A stretch of DNA of 64,000 nt from Siphonodentalium dalli (lineage: Eukaryota > Mollusca > Scaphopoda > Gadilida > Siphonodentaliidae). The position numbers and the translations under genes are program-made. The notes below the pieces were generated by a model. The model did no database searches. It saw only the letters and a program-made list of their open reading frames with translations, and was not told the origin of the DNA. This document shows, piece by piece, positions 48,401 through 58,363 of the stretch; the stretch's first letter is position 1, and each line of letters begins with the position of its first letter. The stretch covers positions 133,121,129 to 133,185,128 of the forward strand of contig CP136064.1 of NCBI GenBank assembly GCA_032622095.1. The letters run 5' to 3'.

Positions 48401-50824
48401 CTGGAATCAAAGTCCTTAGGGCAGCCGGTTGCAACAATAAATGACTCACATGATAATAAATTCATGCCTGATAACAAGTTGGTTGTAAACAATACAAAAT
48501 ACATTGAATGGAAAAGTGATCCTAACTTTGATTGGTCAGTAGAGACTAGCAATGGTAAAATTGATCATACATTTCAACCGATAATTCCAATGATGGCTTC
48601 TGCTGATCAATCAGATAATTCTGGATTTGAGACCGACATTCATTTATATGATAATATGAGTGACACAAATAAGTGTCGGTTTGAAATTGAAAATGTGTTA
48701 TCTCCGGCATCCAAATTGTCTGATCATATTGCAACAATAAATGACTCACATCATAATAAGAAATTCATGCCCGATAACAAGTTGGTTGTAAACAATACAA
48801 AATACATTGAATGGAAAAGTGATCCTAACTTTGATTGGTCAGTAGAGACTAGCAATGAAAAAATCGATCATACATTTCGACCGATAATTCCAATGATGGC
48901 TTCTGCTGATCAGTCAAATAATTCTGGATTTGAGACCGACATTCATTTATATGATAATTTGAGTGACACGAATGAATGTCGGTTTGAAATTGAAAATGTG
49001 TTATCTCCGGCATCCAAATTGTCTGATCATATTAATTATATTATAGATAATAGTAGCACATATGAATGCCAAACTCATGTATCACCAAATGAACAAGATA
49101 ATTTGAATAAATCTTCAACCAGGGCTAACAGACAAGCTTCAAGCATTGATCCTGGCATATCTACTGCTCTAAGTACATCAACTGAATATTTGGTTGAGGC
49201 CAATCGCCTTATCATCGAATCGGGCCTACCAAATTTTAAAGGGTGTAAGATTCCAATTTATTCTAGACTCAATATACCTTTCATCCGCCAAGGACTAGTA
49301 GATTACCCAGACAATGAAATAGCAGATTTATTGGAATTTGGTTTTCCAATTAATATACACTTTGACAATGCAGTTACTTGCCAGACTGACACACCTCAGA
49401 ATCACAAAGGTGCTGTTAATTTTCAAACAGCAATGTCTCAGTATGTGGCTGAAGAAATATCTAGACATTCTGTGATTGGACCATTTTCAAAAAATCCATT
49501 TTCAAACAACCACACAGTTTCTCCTCTTAATACTGTTCCCAAAAGAAACTCTTCCGAACGTAGAGTTATCTTTGACTTAAGTTTCCCATTCAATTATTCA
49601 GTAAAAACAAAAATCCCAGGTGATACCTATTTAGCTTTGCCTATTAAAGTGTCTTATCCCTCAGTTGACGACTTAGTAGCATTAGTTAAAAAATTAGGAC
49701 CTGGATGTTTGCTATATAAGAAAGATTTAAAAAAATCATATAGACAAGTTTATCTCGATCCAGGTGACGTACATCACTTGGGATTTATGTGGAATGACGA
49801 ATTGTATTTTGATGCAGCTCTGCCTATGGGCCTTAAATCATCAGCCTATATATTTCAACGAATTTCATCCATTATTCCGTTTATGATGGCAAGACAGAAC
49901 TTCTATGTTCTGAACTATCTAGATGATTTTTGTGGTGCTGATCACCCCACAAAAGCTTCATTAGCATATGAACAGTTAGGTGATCTGCTAAAAAATTGTG
50001 GTTTGCAAGAATCCTTAGAAAAAGCATGCTCTCCATCCACAATTATGACATTCCTAGGAATTGAATTTGACACAGAGTCATTAATGCTTAGAATTACGGA
50101 AGATCGTCTGGAAGAAATTTTGAAACTGGTTGATTCATGGCTTCCACGACGAAGGGCCTCTTTGACAGAATTACAATCTTTATTGGGAAAATTACAATTC
50201 ATTAGCCAATGTGTTAAACCTGGTAGAATATTTGTTTCTAGATTACTTAGTTGGTTGAAAGAAATAAATGCATCTCCCCCCGGTAGACAATATAATGTAA
50301 GATCATACATTCGTAAAGACCTTTTATGGTGGTCAAAATTTTTAAGACAATATAATGGGATTTCAATTATGTCTATAGAAGAATGGTCCGCACCTGGTGA
50401 ATATTTCTCAACAGATTCATGTTTGTCAGGCTGTGGGGGATTCTTTAACTGTCAGTACTTTCATTCTGAATTCCCATCATTTGTCAAAGAACAGCACTTA
50501 GATATAAATGCCCTTGAGTTGCTAACCATTTGCGTTGCTCTGAAGCTCTGGGGTAATCAGCTCATGGGGAAACGCATAATGATATATTGTGATAATTTAG
50601 TTTCTGTCACAGTTATCAATTCAGGCAGAACAGTAAATAAATTTCTCCAATCTTGTCTACGCGAGATCTGCTATTTATCAGCCTTGTATCAATTTGAAGT
50701 AAGATCCGTTTATTTAGATACAAAATCAAACAGGATTTCAGATTATCTGTCAAGATGGTATTCCGATCCTGAGGCTCAGTACAAATTTTTCAAATTTATT
50801 ATCAAAAAAGGGCCTATCAAATGA
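48401..50824 (+). CDS. pol: Reverse transcriptase / RNase H of the Ngaro-like element
   Basis: Copies the element's RNA into DNA. The first ATG is at 48464 (786 codons to TGA 50822-50824), but the frame is the same as gag and is open from the base after the gag stop. Residues from the ATG: motif A D421 in KKDLKKSYRQV, motif B GLKSS from 456, motif C YLDD at 485-488, then LGIEFD. The RNase H D-E-D-D set is D651 (TDSC), E685 (NALEL), D710 (YCDN) and D760 (RISDYLSRW). All catalytic residues are present. The N-terminal ~200 residues contain a 101-residue tandem duplication with no recognised domain. There is no integrase or aspartic protease, as expected for this group. Confidence 0.92.
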   Translation: MESKSLGQPVATINDSHDNKFMPDNKLVVNNTKYIEWKSDPNFDWSVETSNGKIDHTFQPIIPMMASADQSDNSGFETDIHLYDNMSDTNKCRFEIENVLSPASKLSDHIATINDSHHNKKFMPDNKLVVNNTKYIEWKSDPNFDWSVETSNEKIDHTFRPIIPMMASADQSNNSGFETDIHLYDNLSDTNECRFEIENVLSPASKLSDHINYIIDNSSTYECQTHVSPNEQDNLNKSSTRANRQASSIDPGISTALSTSTEYLVEANRLIIESGLPNFKGCKIPIYSRLNIPFIRQGLVDYPDNEIADLLEFGFPINIHFDNAVTCQTDTPQNHKGAVNFQTAMSQYVAEEISRHSVIGPFSKNPFSNNHTVSPLNTVPKRNSSERRVIFDLSFPFNYSVKTKIPGDTYLALPIKVSYPSVDDLVALVKKLGPGCLLYKKDLKKSYRQVYLDPGDVHHLGFMWNDELYFDAALPMGLKSSAYIFQRISSIIPFMMARQNFYVLNYLDDFCGADHPTKASLAYEQLGDLLKNCGLQESLEKACSPSTIMTFLGIEFDTESLMLRITEDRLEEILKLVDSWLPRRRASLTELQSLLGKLQFISQCVKPGRIFVSRLLSWLKEINASPPGRQYNVRSYIRKDLLWWSKFLRQYNGISIMSIEEWSAPGEYFSTDSCLSGCGGFFNCQYFHSEFPSFVKEQHLDINALELLTICVALKLWGNQLMGKRIMIYCDNLVSVTVINSGRTVNKFLQSCLREICYLSALYQFEVRSVYLDTKSNRISDYLSRWYSDPEAQYKFFKFIIKKGPIK
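48431..49033 (+). repeat. In-frame 300/303-bp tandem duplication in pol
   Basis: Copy 1 (48431-48730) and copy 2 (48731-49033) both begin 'gcaacaataaatgactcaca' and differ by one 3-base insertion and scattered substitutions. The reading frame is kept, so the RT N-terminal extension is lengthened by 101 residues. Confidence 0.9.
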
Positions 50825-50893
50825 CCTTATTGAAGTAAGTGTAGATCCACAGATATTTGGTTTTACACATGACTGGTAGTATGACACTTTAAC

Positions 50894-51877
50894 ATGACTT
50901 TTGGGGCTAGGTTTGACTGTGACTGGTTTTGTCCTACTATTGTAGATGCAGACCTACAAGTCTTGAAAGAAGACATGAAAATATCACATAAAGCAGCCTT
51001 TGCGGAAGGGACACAGAAGAATCTACATACCCAACTGCTCACCTATCTTCAATTTTTTATTTACTTTGGCCTTAAACCATTACCAGCCTCAGTCAAAACA
51101 TTGGCTTGTTATGTTCAATTTTTGAGCAGATCCTTTAAATCATCAGCATCCATACAGAATTATTTATCTGGTATCAAGTTTCTACACGTGGTTAAGAACT
51201 TTGATTTCGAAGCATTTAACTCCTATTATCTCAAATTAATGATTAGGGGTATTTCACGATTACATCCACATTGCCCTGTTCGAGCGGCACCTATTACACC
51301 AGATATTTTGTTAGAATTTTGGGAATTATTAGAGTTTAATTCAGAATTGGATGTTACTTTCTGGTCTCTCTTTTTAATTGCCTTTTTTCTAATGTTAAGA
51401 AAATCTAATATAGTCCCTAATACTCATAGAGCTTCCGACTGCAACAATATATTGAAACGTTCGGATATTACAATATTTCCAGAATATCTTTCAGTTACCA
51501 TTAGGTGGTCCAAGACCATTCAATTTGGTCAGCGTGTTTTGACAATACCAGTCATAGCGATTCCTAGCTACAAATTTTGTCCAGTTGAAGCATATAAAAA
51601 CATGATCTCCTTAATCCCAGCTTCAGCTAGCTCTCCAGCCTTTGTAAAAAGAGCTGGTCAAACATTAGTACCAATTACATACAGAGAACTTACAATTAAA
51701 TTACGGTCCCTTCTGGCACAAACTGGTCGAAACCCTAAACTATATTCATCCCATTCATTTAGACGGGGTGGAGCCTCATGGGCATTTAGATCAAAAGTCC
51801 CCTCCGAATTGATTCAACAACATGGTGACTGGAAAAGTGAAAATCACTATGTCAGCTATTCTTCTGAGGCCATGTGA
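50894..51877 (+). CDS. Tyrosine recombinase of the Ngaro-like element
   Basis: Integrates the circular DNA intermediate by strand exchange through a tyrosine. 327 codons, ATG 50894 to TGA 51875-51877. Catalytic residues are visible: R169 (LMLRKSNI), H287-x-x-R290 (SSHSFRRGGASWAF), H310 (QQHGDWKS) and Y319 (NHYVSY; Y322 is the alternative). The N-terminal part (KNLHTQLLTYLQFF ... YLSGIKFLH) resembles a SAM-like DNA-binding domain. It lies in the same phase as pol but is separated from it by several stops, so it is probably expressed separately. It appears intact. Confidence 0.9.
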   Translation: MTFGARFDCDWFCPTIVDADLQVLKEDMKISHKAAFAEGTQKNLHTQLLTYLQFFIYFGLKPLPASVKTLACYVQFLSRSFKSSASIQNYLSGIKFLHVVKNFDFEAFNSYYLKLMIRGISRLHPHCPVRAAPITPDILLEFWELLEFNSELDVTFWSLFLIAFFLMLRKSNIVPNTHRASDCNNILKRSDITIFPEYLSVTIRWSKTIQFGQRVLTIPVIAIPSYKFCPVEAYKNMISLIPASASSPAFVKRAGQTLVPITYRELTIKLRSLLAQTGRNPKLYSSHSFRRGGASWAFRSKVPSELIQQHGDWKSENHYVSYSSEAM

Positions 51878-52100
51878 TTACCAGTACACAGCTAACAAGG
51901 TTTACAGAGTAAACAACAAGTTGAAGACTCTTTGTAATCGTAATTACATAACATTTGGTCATTCATTTCGTCCATTTTTATTAAAAGGGGGCAATCCTGA
52001 TAGATCATTATATGCCAGAAGGGATGGTGGTTTACACCTGAATATGTTAGGATCAAAAGTTCTAACAAAATTTTTCTTCCAGTTAATTAAGCAGATGTAA
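51878..52100 (+). pseudogene. C-terminal remnant of an SGNH hydrolase-like domain
   Basis: The frame open across 51822-52100, shifted relative to the recombinase, gives NNKLKTLCNRNYITFGHSF and then LYARRDGGLHLNMLGSKVL. D-x-x-H followed by LN..G...L is the C-terminal Asp/His block of SGNH/GDSL hydrolases. Such hydrolases are known after the recombinase in some Ngaro elements and in CR1-type ORF1 proteins. The N-terminal block with the catalytic serine (GDS) is absent between the recombinase stop and this segment, so only the end of the domain remains. Confidence 0.55.
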
Positions 52101-52643
52101 TCGTCATGAAATATTGCTAACCTAATATAAACTCAGTAGGTTTGCTATACTGTTTGAAACTCGCTGGGGACTGGGATTGACCCTCCCACACGTGCTGGGT
52201 AGTCTTTCCAGGGCTAGTCACCTTGGGCCAGATAATCCTTTAAGGTGAGACTCGGGGGTCTAGCTCGCGCTGTCCTCAAGGGAGTTTCATTCAGAAAATT
52301 GTATTACTTGTTATATTATTTTGTAATTTGTAAATAATTAATATTTGTGATATATATACATGTATGCTAAAAGCTCATCTTTATGAAGGTAGATCTCCTA
52401 GTCACAATATGTCTATCATCTAAGCTAGCAGTGCCAGCTCCAGTTAGTCAACTGAGTCAGTGGCATATATAATTTCTACATGGAGGATATCGGGCTGCTG
52501 TTTGCATTGCAATATGTTGTTACCAGTCACTAAAGAGTGGCTTGGGCTGTGATTGTTACATCACAGGTACATCAATTAAAGCCGAAGAATTTCAGGTAGG
52601 CTAGAAACTTAATCACTTACTTATTTTTGGTGGACCTTCGGTT
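52101..52643 (+). other. Untranslated 3' region of the Ngaro-like element
   Basis: No coding frame. It separates the last ORF from B1. Confidence 0.6.
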
Positions 52644-53001
52644 TGGCAGATTTAGCCAAAAATATGTTTAAAATATAATAATTGGATATATGTATGATCT
52701 ACTTCAGCCCATATATATATTGTAATTGTTGACTCAGATCTGATTTGATTAATTTACAATATTGTTTATCGTGAAATTTGTAGGAAACTATGATTCGTTT
52801 GAATACTGATGAATTTGATTTGGAAAATCATTATCATGATGAATTACATTGTCATTGATGATTGAATATGAAATTAGTTCAAATTACGATTGATTGTATT
52901 TATCAAATTATTATAATTGGGGAGCGTAGCTCCTCAATTTACTTTTGGCAAAATAAATATAAACCCCAAAAGTTCTTACGTTCTCTTTCCGTGAAGATTG
53001 G
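52644..53001 (+). repeat. Split direct repeat B1
   Basis: 358 bp from TGGCAGATTTAGCC to CGTGAAGATTGG, the same as B2 by eye, fused directly to A2. Confidence 0.9.
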
Positions 53002-53299
53002 TTGCTTTTATGATTTCTTAAAAGCGGTAATGTTCTGGAAAAATGAGAACGCAATCCATCTTTCTGAAGTTCGAACATGTGCACGACTCCCGAGGCTTTG
53101 CGTATCGGGGCTTTCCATTAGTCAGTTATTTTAGTTCATCATTTCCAATCCAATCAGAATCGGCTATACGTCATAGCTCCTCTTTACAACAAAGACGTTG
53201 ATTGGTCGTTTTTGTTGATAGTAGTTACGTTTGACTTCCGTCCTAATTACAGGTAATAATTCATTCGAATTTTGAGCGACAAAGCGCGCGAATCATTTC
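53002..53299 (+). repeat. Split direct repeat A2
   Basis: 298 bp, a copy of A1. It is followed by 49 bp unique to this position, then B2. Confidence 0.9.
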
Positions 53300-53348
53300 T
53301 TTCTCACCCGCCCATAGCTTCCCCAAATTTTTACATTTGGATGAGAAC

Positions 53349-53706
53349 TGGCAGATTTAGCCAAAAATATGTTTAAAATATAATAATTGGATATATGTAT
53401 GATCTACTTCAGCCCATATATATATTGTAATTGTTGACTCAGATCTGATTTGATTAATTTACAATATTGTTTATCGTGAAATTTGTAGGAAACTATGATT
53501 CGTTTGAATACTGATGAATTTGATTTGGAAAATCATTATCATGATGAATTACATTGTCATTGATGATTGAATATGAAATTAGTTCAAATTACGATTGATT
53601 GTATTTATCAAATTATTATAATTGGGGAGCGTAGCTCCTCAATTTACTTTTGGCAAAATAAATATAAACCCCAAAAGTTCTTACGTTCTCTTTCCGTGAA
53701 GATTGG
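53349..53706 (+). repeat. Split direct repeat B2 (3' end of the element)
   Basis: 358 bp, a copy of B1. It ends GAAGATTGG; host sequence 'cctaattttc' follows. Confidence 0.9.
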
Positions 53707-53894
53707 CCTAATTTTCAATTTTCGATTTTTCGCAGTCATTTTGTGTCATTGTGATTTTACCGAGAAACAAGTTTTCAGAAGAATTAAATCATCATGGCAT
53801 TTAAGGAATTTTAAGATGATTTATTATTCAAAAACTAATATATTTGGTAAAATTTAAAGTGATTATTTATAAATCGCTTGTGTCCAGATAATGC

Positions 53895-54920
53895 AGACAC
53901 GTAAACCTTTGTAACACTTTTTAACATATCGGTACACTGAGACGAGTAGAAGAAATATCCTGCACAGGGACGTTACATTATTTGTAACACCAATCAACGA
54001 GTGGTCTCTGTGGATCTCAGAAATCATGTGTATAGCGGTCGCGTTGTAAATATAAAAGGCCGATGACTTCTCTGATCGATAGGTCACGGTCCTTCCCCCA
54101 TTACAACATTTGTCTAGGTATGTTGTTGTTGTGCAGTACGCTGTCCGATCGGGTGCGGACATTAATGGCTGACCCGTGTACACGCCTCGGTGTGTGCACG
54201 TTAAAGAACGCTACTGGAGTCACCACAGGTTTATAAAGTTACTCGGCCGTGGTAGCACCTGCACCGGCTCATAATTGTCAGTAAATGACAGCGAGCTGTA
54301 ACGTGAAGAAGACACGCTTTGTGTGATAACCAAAGGTAAGCAACGTCGGGCGCGGTTATTCCATGGATGTGTGACCGGCTTGGGATTCCGGGTGCTACCA
54401 ACTTTCGGTGCGACTCCCACACTTCTCTCTCACTCTCTCTCTCTCTCTCTCTCTCGTTCTGTTGCACATGTAACATAATGCTTCGTAACAATTTATCGCT
54501 ACACTGAGACGAGTTGAAAAAAATATACTGCAGTTTTCTCACAGCGACTTTATATCATTTGTAACACAGTCCTGTCTACGAGCGGTCACTGTGGATCTCT
54601 GAAATCATATAACGATTCGTAACACTTTGTAACATATCGCTGCATTGAGATGAGTTTTAATAATATGCTGCGTTTTTTGGGGGGGGGGGGACTTAATGAA
54701 TTTGTAAAATGTACCGGTAACGCCTCATAACACTTTGCAACATATCGCTACAATAAAAGGAGGTGAAGAAACATTGAATGCTGCATTTTTTTTTACGGGG
54801 ACTTTGTAAGTTTCAGTTTGTAGGGCCAGTCTCTGTGGAATCTCAGAAATCATGAAACGCTTTGTAACATATCCTTACACTGAGACGAAGGGAAAAAATA
54901 TGTTGCAGTTTTCTCATGGG
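53895..54920. repeat. Degenerate tandem repeat with an embedded block
   Basis: Phrases such as 'taacatatcgctacactgag' and 'ctgtggatctcagaaatcat' recur near 53922, 54490, 54620, 54740 and 54870. About 54030-54470 is a GC-richer block absent from the other copies. It reads 'cgttaaagaacgctactgga' and ends in a CT microsatellite, and is probably an insertion of an unidentified short element. Non-coding. The stretch 53707-53894 before it has no gene. Confidence 0.6.
54421..54456. repeat. (CT)n microsatellite
   Basis: Nearly pure CT dinucleotides. Confidence 0.9.
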
Positions 54921-55030
54921 ACTGGTACAATGTTTGGGGACATCTGTAAACAGTAATTAAAAATTTCATCCTATAATATAAATTGTAGTGTCCAGAATAT
55001 AACCACTAAATTTAATACTCTTACCTAAGT

Positions 55031-55170
55031 TACCACAGGAGCTTGGAACTTTATCAATAACTGCCTTAATAATGCTAATTAGGATTTTTTTTGGCCCAGT
55101 ATTATGGCCAAAAAAATTGTAATTAGGCTAATTAATGCAATTATTAATCAAGTTCCACACTCCTGTGGTC
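55031..55170. mobile_element. Short palindromic MITE
   Basis: ACCACAGGAG at the left end is matched by CTCCTGTGGT at the right. Imperfect arms of about 65 bp meet at TTGGCC / GGCCAA around 55090-55110. Interior very AT-rich. No coding capacity. Confidence 0.6.
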
Positions 55171-55654
55171 TTACAAAATGACAAGTGGTGCCTGCTGGGA
55201 AAATGTAAATAAAATTATAAATGAAACGAAAACTAAAACGTTGTGTATGTTTAGTCATGCATTTCGTAACGAAACGTCGCAAATACGACCAAATTTACAC
55301 TCTGTAAACAGCTTGGGAATGTTTATTATATTGGGTCATTGTCTTCATTTGGATAGTTATTTATTATTCTTTTATTAGCTTTCATAGCGTTCGTGAAAAA
55401 AAATGTGTACTGCGAAGCTAGTGCGAATAAAATAGCGTCCTTAGTTACTATGCAACGGACTACAAATATCATTGCGCGCAAGTACTTTTGGGTCGTTTTT
55501 GTTGCACTGATAAAATCTCGACCTAATGTAATTATCCGATATAATTACATTAGCTTTGATAAACTCAACGGCAATTTACTATAGAAAATGAAGTGGGTGT
55601 AATTATATACATATATATATACGGAAGTCTCAAAATATATAGTATAGATATATA
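55171..55654. other. Stretch without a recognisable gene
   Basis: AT-rich, ending in a TA-rich tract that served as target for the next element. Confidence 0.4.
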
Positions 55655-56207
55655 TCTCATATATATTTTGAAGACCTCTGTCTGTATGTATGTTTGTTTG
55701 TTTGTTTGTTTGTCTGTCTGTCTGTCATTTATACAAATCTACGATTCTCGACCGATCGGGACGAAACTTGGTACGTGTGTGTAGTTTGACCGGGCGGTGA
55801 ACGTTGTCGTATTGGCGAGCCCGTGCGGCGCCCGCTTCGCGCATGCGCAGACGAGATCTCGGAAACGGGTGGAGCTATCGACTTGAAATTTGGTATGTGA
55901 ATGTATCATGCCCCGGATACGAATTTTATCGGGTCGCCGAGCCCGTGCGACACCAGCTTCGCGCATGCGCAGACGAGATCTCGGAAACGGGTGGAGCTAT
56001 CGACTTGAAATTTGCTATGTGAATGTATCTTGCCCCGGATACGAATTTTATCGGGTCGCCGAGCCCGTGCGATGCCAGCTTCGCGCATGCGCAGACCAGA
56101 TCTCGGAAACGGGTAGAGCTATCGACTTGAAATTTCGGGCTGGGTAGAGCTATCGACTTGAAATTTGGTTTTTGAATACCCCGGACAACGTCGGGCTCAT
56201 CGGCTAG
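55655..56207 (+). mobile_element. Helitron-like unit, family 1 (composite locus, unit 1)
   Basis: It starts TCTCATATATATTTTGAAG right after an A, has (TTTG)n and (CTGT)n, a leader and three cores, and ends with the hairpin and CTAG at 56204-56207. Confidence 0.75.
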
Positions 56208-57172
56208 TCTCATATATATTTTGAAGACCTCTGTCTGTATGTATGTTTGTTTGTTTGTTTGTTTGTTTGTCTGTCTGTCTGTCATTTATACAAATCTACG
56301 ATTCTCGACCGATCGGGACGAAACTTGGTACTTGTGTGTAGTTTGACCAGGCGGTGAACGTTGTCGTATTGGCGAGCCCGTGCGGCGCCCGCTTCGCGCA
56401 TGCGCAGACGAGATCTCGGAAACGGGTGGAGCTATCGACTTGAAATTTGGTATGTGAATGTATCTTGCCCCGGATACGAATTTTATCGGGTCGCCGAATC
56501 CGTGCGATGCCAGCTTCGCGCATGCGCAGACGAGATCTCGGAAACGGGTGGAGCTATCGACTTGAAATTTGGTATGTGAATGTATCTTGCCCCGGATACG
56601 AATTTTATCGGGTCGCCGAGCCCGTGCGACGCCAGATTCGCGCATGCGCAGACGAGATCTCGGAAACGGGTGGAGCTATCGACTTGAAATTTGCTATGTG
56701 AATGTATCTTGCCCCGAATACGAATTTTATCGGGTCGCCGAGCCCGTGCGACGCCAGCTTCGCGCATGCGCAGACCAGATCTCGGAAACGGGTAGAGCTA
56801 TCGACTTGAAATCGTCGGGCTGGGTAGAGCTATCGACTTGAAATTTGGTTTTTGAATAGCCCGGACAACGTCGGGCTCATCGGCTAGCGACGCCAGCTTC
56901 GCGCATGCGCAGACGAGATCTCGGAAACGGGTGGAGCTATCGACTTGAAATATGGTTTGTGAATGTATATTGCCCCGGATACGAATTGTATCGGGTCGCC
57001 GAGCCCGTGCGACGCCAGCTTCGCGCATGCGCATACCAGATCTCGGAAACGGGTAGAGCTATCGATTTGAAATTTGGTTTTTGAATAGCCCGGACAACGT
57101 CGGATTGGGTAGAGCTATCGACTTGAAATTTGGTTTTTGAATAGCCCGGACAACGTCGGGCTCATCGGCTAG
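56208..57172 (+). mobile_element. Helitron-like unit, family 1 (composite locus, unit 2)
   Basis: It starts with TC directly after the CTAG of unit 1. It contains an internal CTAG at 56884-56887 followed by a core instead of a leader, which suggests recombination between units. It ends CTAG at 57169-57172. Confidence 0.7.
56517..56528. promoter_or_regulatory. NRF1-like site, example of one per core repeat
   Basis: CGCGCATGCGCA is a perfect match to the animal NRF1 consensus YGCGCAYGCGCR. One copy, or a one-base variant such as TGCATGCGCA, lies in nearly every core of the family-1 arrays (1-15191, 17387-18034, 55655-57172). The match is seen; binding is inference, and the palindromic 12-mer could simply be part of the element. 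Confidence 0.3.
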
Positions 57173-57668
57173 TCTATTATATATTTTGGAAGATCTGTGT
57201 GTGGGTGTGGGGGTGAGAGGGTGCATGTGTGTCAGTCTGTAATCGATGGACTCAAAAACGGCCAAGCCGATTTCGATGAAACTTTGTATGTGGGGGTACT
57301 TTCGTATGGGGAGTCTCATAAGCATATTCATTTGCCTGTGCGACGTGACATTGACCTTGAAATAGGGTCAATTCAAGGTCAAATCGCCAATTTTGATGGT
57401 ATTTCGACGAAATTTTATAAATAGGGTTACTTTTGTCCACTGGGTGTTTTGGACGGGTCAAATCGTGACCCCGACCTGACCTTGACCTTCAAAATGATCA
57501 ATTCAAGGTCAAATCGGGTGAAACCGGATGGATTTAGACGGGTACTTTTGTCGGGTACTTTTGTTCGGGCAGTGTTTTGGACGGGTCAAATCGTGACCCC
57601 ACTTGACCTTGGCCTTCAAAATAGACAATTCAAGGTCAAATCCCGGACGAAGTCGGGTCACCTTCTAG
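57173..57668 (+). mobile_element. Helitron-like unit, family 2 (composite locus, unit 3)
   Basis: TCTATTATATATTTTGGAAG start joined directly to the family-1 CTAG. It has cores with 'gtgacattgaccttgaaat' and ends with the hairpin CCCGGACGAAGTCGGG and CTAG at 57665-57668. Confidence 0.7.
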
Positions 57669-58345
57669 TCTATTATATATTTTTGGAAGATCTGTCTGTG
57701 TGTCTGTCTGTGTGTGTGTGTCTGTCTGTTTCCAATGGACTCGAAAACGGCCGAGCCGATTTCGATGAAACTTGGTACGTGGGGGTATTTTCGGCCGGTG
57801 AGTGACATAGGCCTATTAATTTGCCCGTGCGAAGTGACCTTGAAATCGAGTCATTTCAAGGTCAAACGCACGAATATCACGGGATTTCGATGAAACTTGG
57901 TATGTGGGGGTATTTTCGGCCGGGCAGTGCCATAGGCCTATTAATTTGCCCGTGTGATGTGACCTTGACCTTGAAATTGGGTCATTTCAAGGTCAAACGC
58001 CCGAATATCACGGGATTTTGATGAAACTTGGTATGTGGGGATACTTTCGTATGGGGAGTCTCATAAGCCTATTCATTTACCCGTGCGACATGACATTGAC
58101 CTTGAAATCGGGTCAATTCAAAGTCAAATCGCCAATTTTGATGGGATTTCGAAGAAAATTTGATACGTGGGGTTACTTTTTTAAGGTCAAATCGGGTAAA
58201 ACTGATGGATTTCGACGGGCACGTTTGTCGGGTACTTTTGTCCGGACAGTGTTTTGGACTGGTCAAATCGTGACCCCACTTGACCTTGACCTTCAAAATG
58301 GACAATTCAAGGTAAAAGCCCGGACGAAGTCGGGTCACCTTCTAG
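57669..58345 (+). mobile_element. Helitron-like unit, family 2 (composite locus, unit 4)
   Basis: A second family-2 unit joined CTAG|TC to unit 3. It ends CTAG at 58342-58345, followed by T of a TA-rich tract, so the whole composite is flanked A|T as a Helitron insertion would be. Confidence 0.7.
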
Positions 58346-58363
58346 TATATATATATATATATT

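Larger units (their letters stand above)
46828..53706 (+). mobile_element. Ngaro-like tyrosine-recombinase retrotransposon
   Basis: Order: A1 (46828-47124), gag, RT/RNase H, tyrosine recombinase, SGNH remnant, B1 (52644-53001), A2 (53002-53299), B2 (53349-53706). The A and B repeats are each near identical by eye, and B1 is fused directly to A2. This split direct repeat layout is characteristic of the Ngaro/PAT/VIPER branch of DIRS-like elements. DIRS itself has inverted ends and a methyltransferase, neither of which is seen here. No target duplication is expected, because integration uses the recombinase on a circular intermediate. The near identity of the repeats indicates a young insertion, but the gag start is damaged. 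Confidence 0.9.

Noticed and set aside
50822-50930. Intron between pol and recombinase (GTAAGT at 50835, TAG near 50930)
   Set aside because: The pol stop at 50822 lies before the donor, so splicing would not join the frames; a chance match is more likely.
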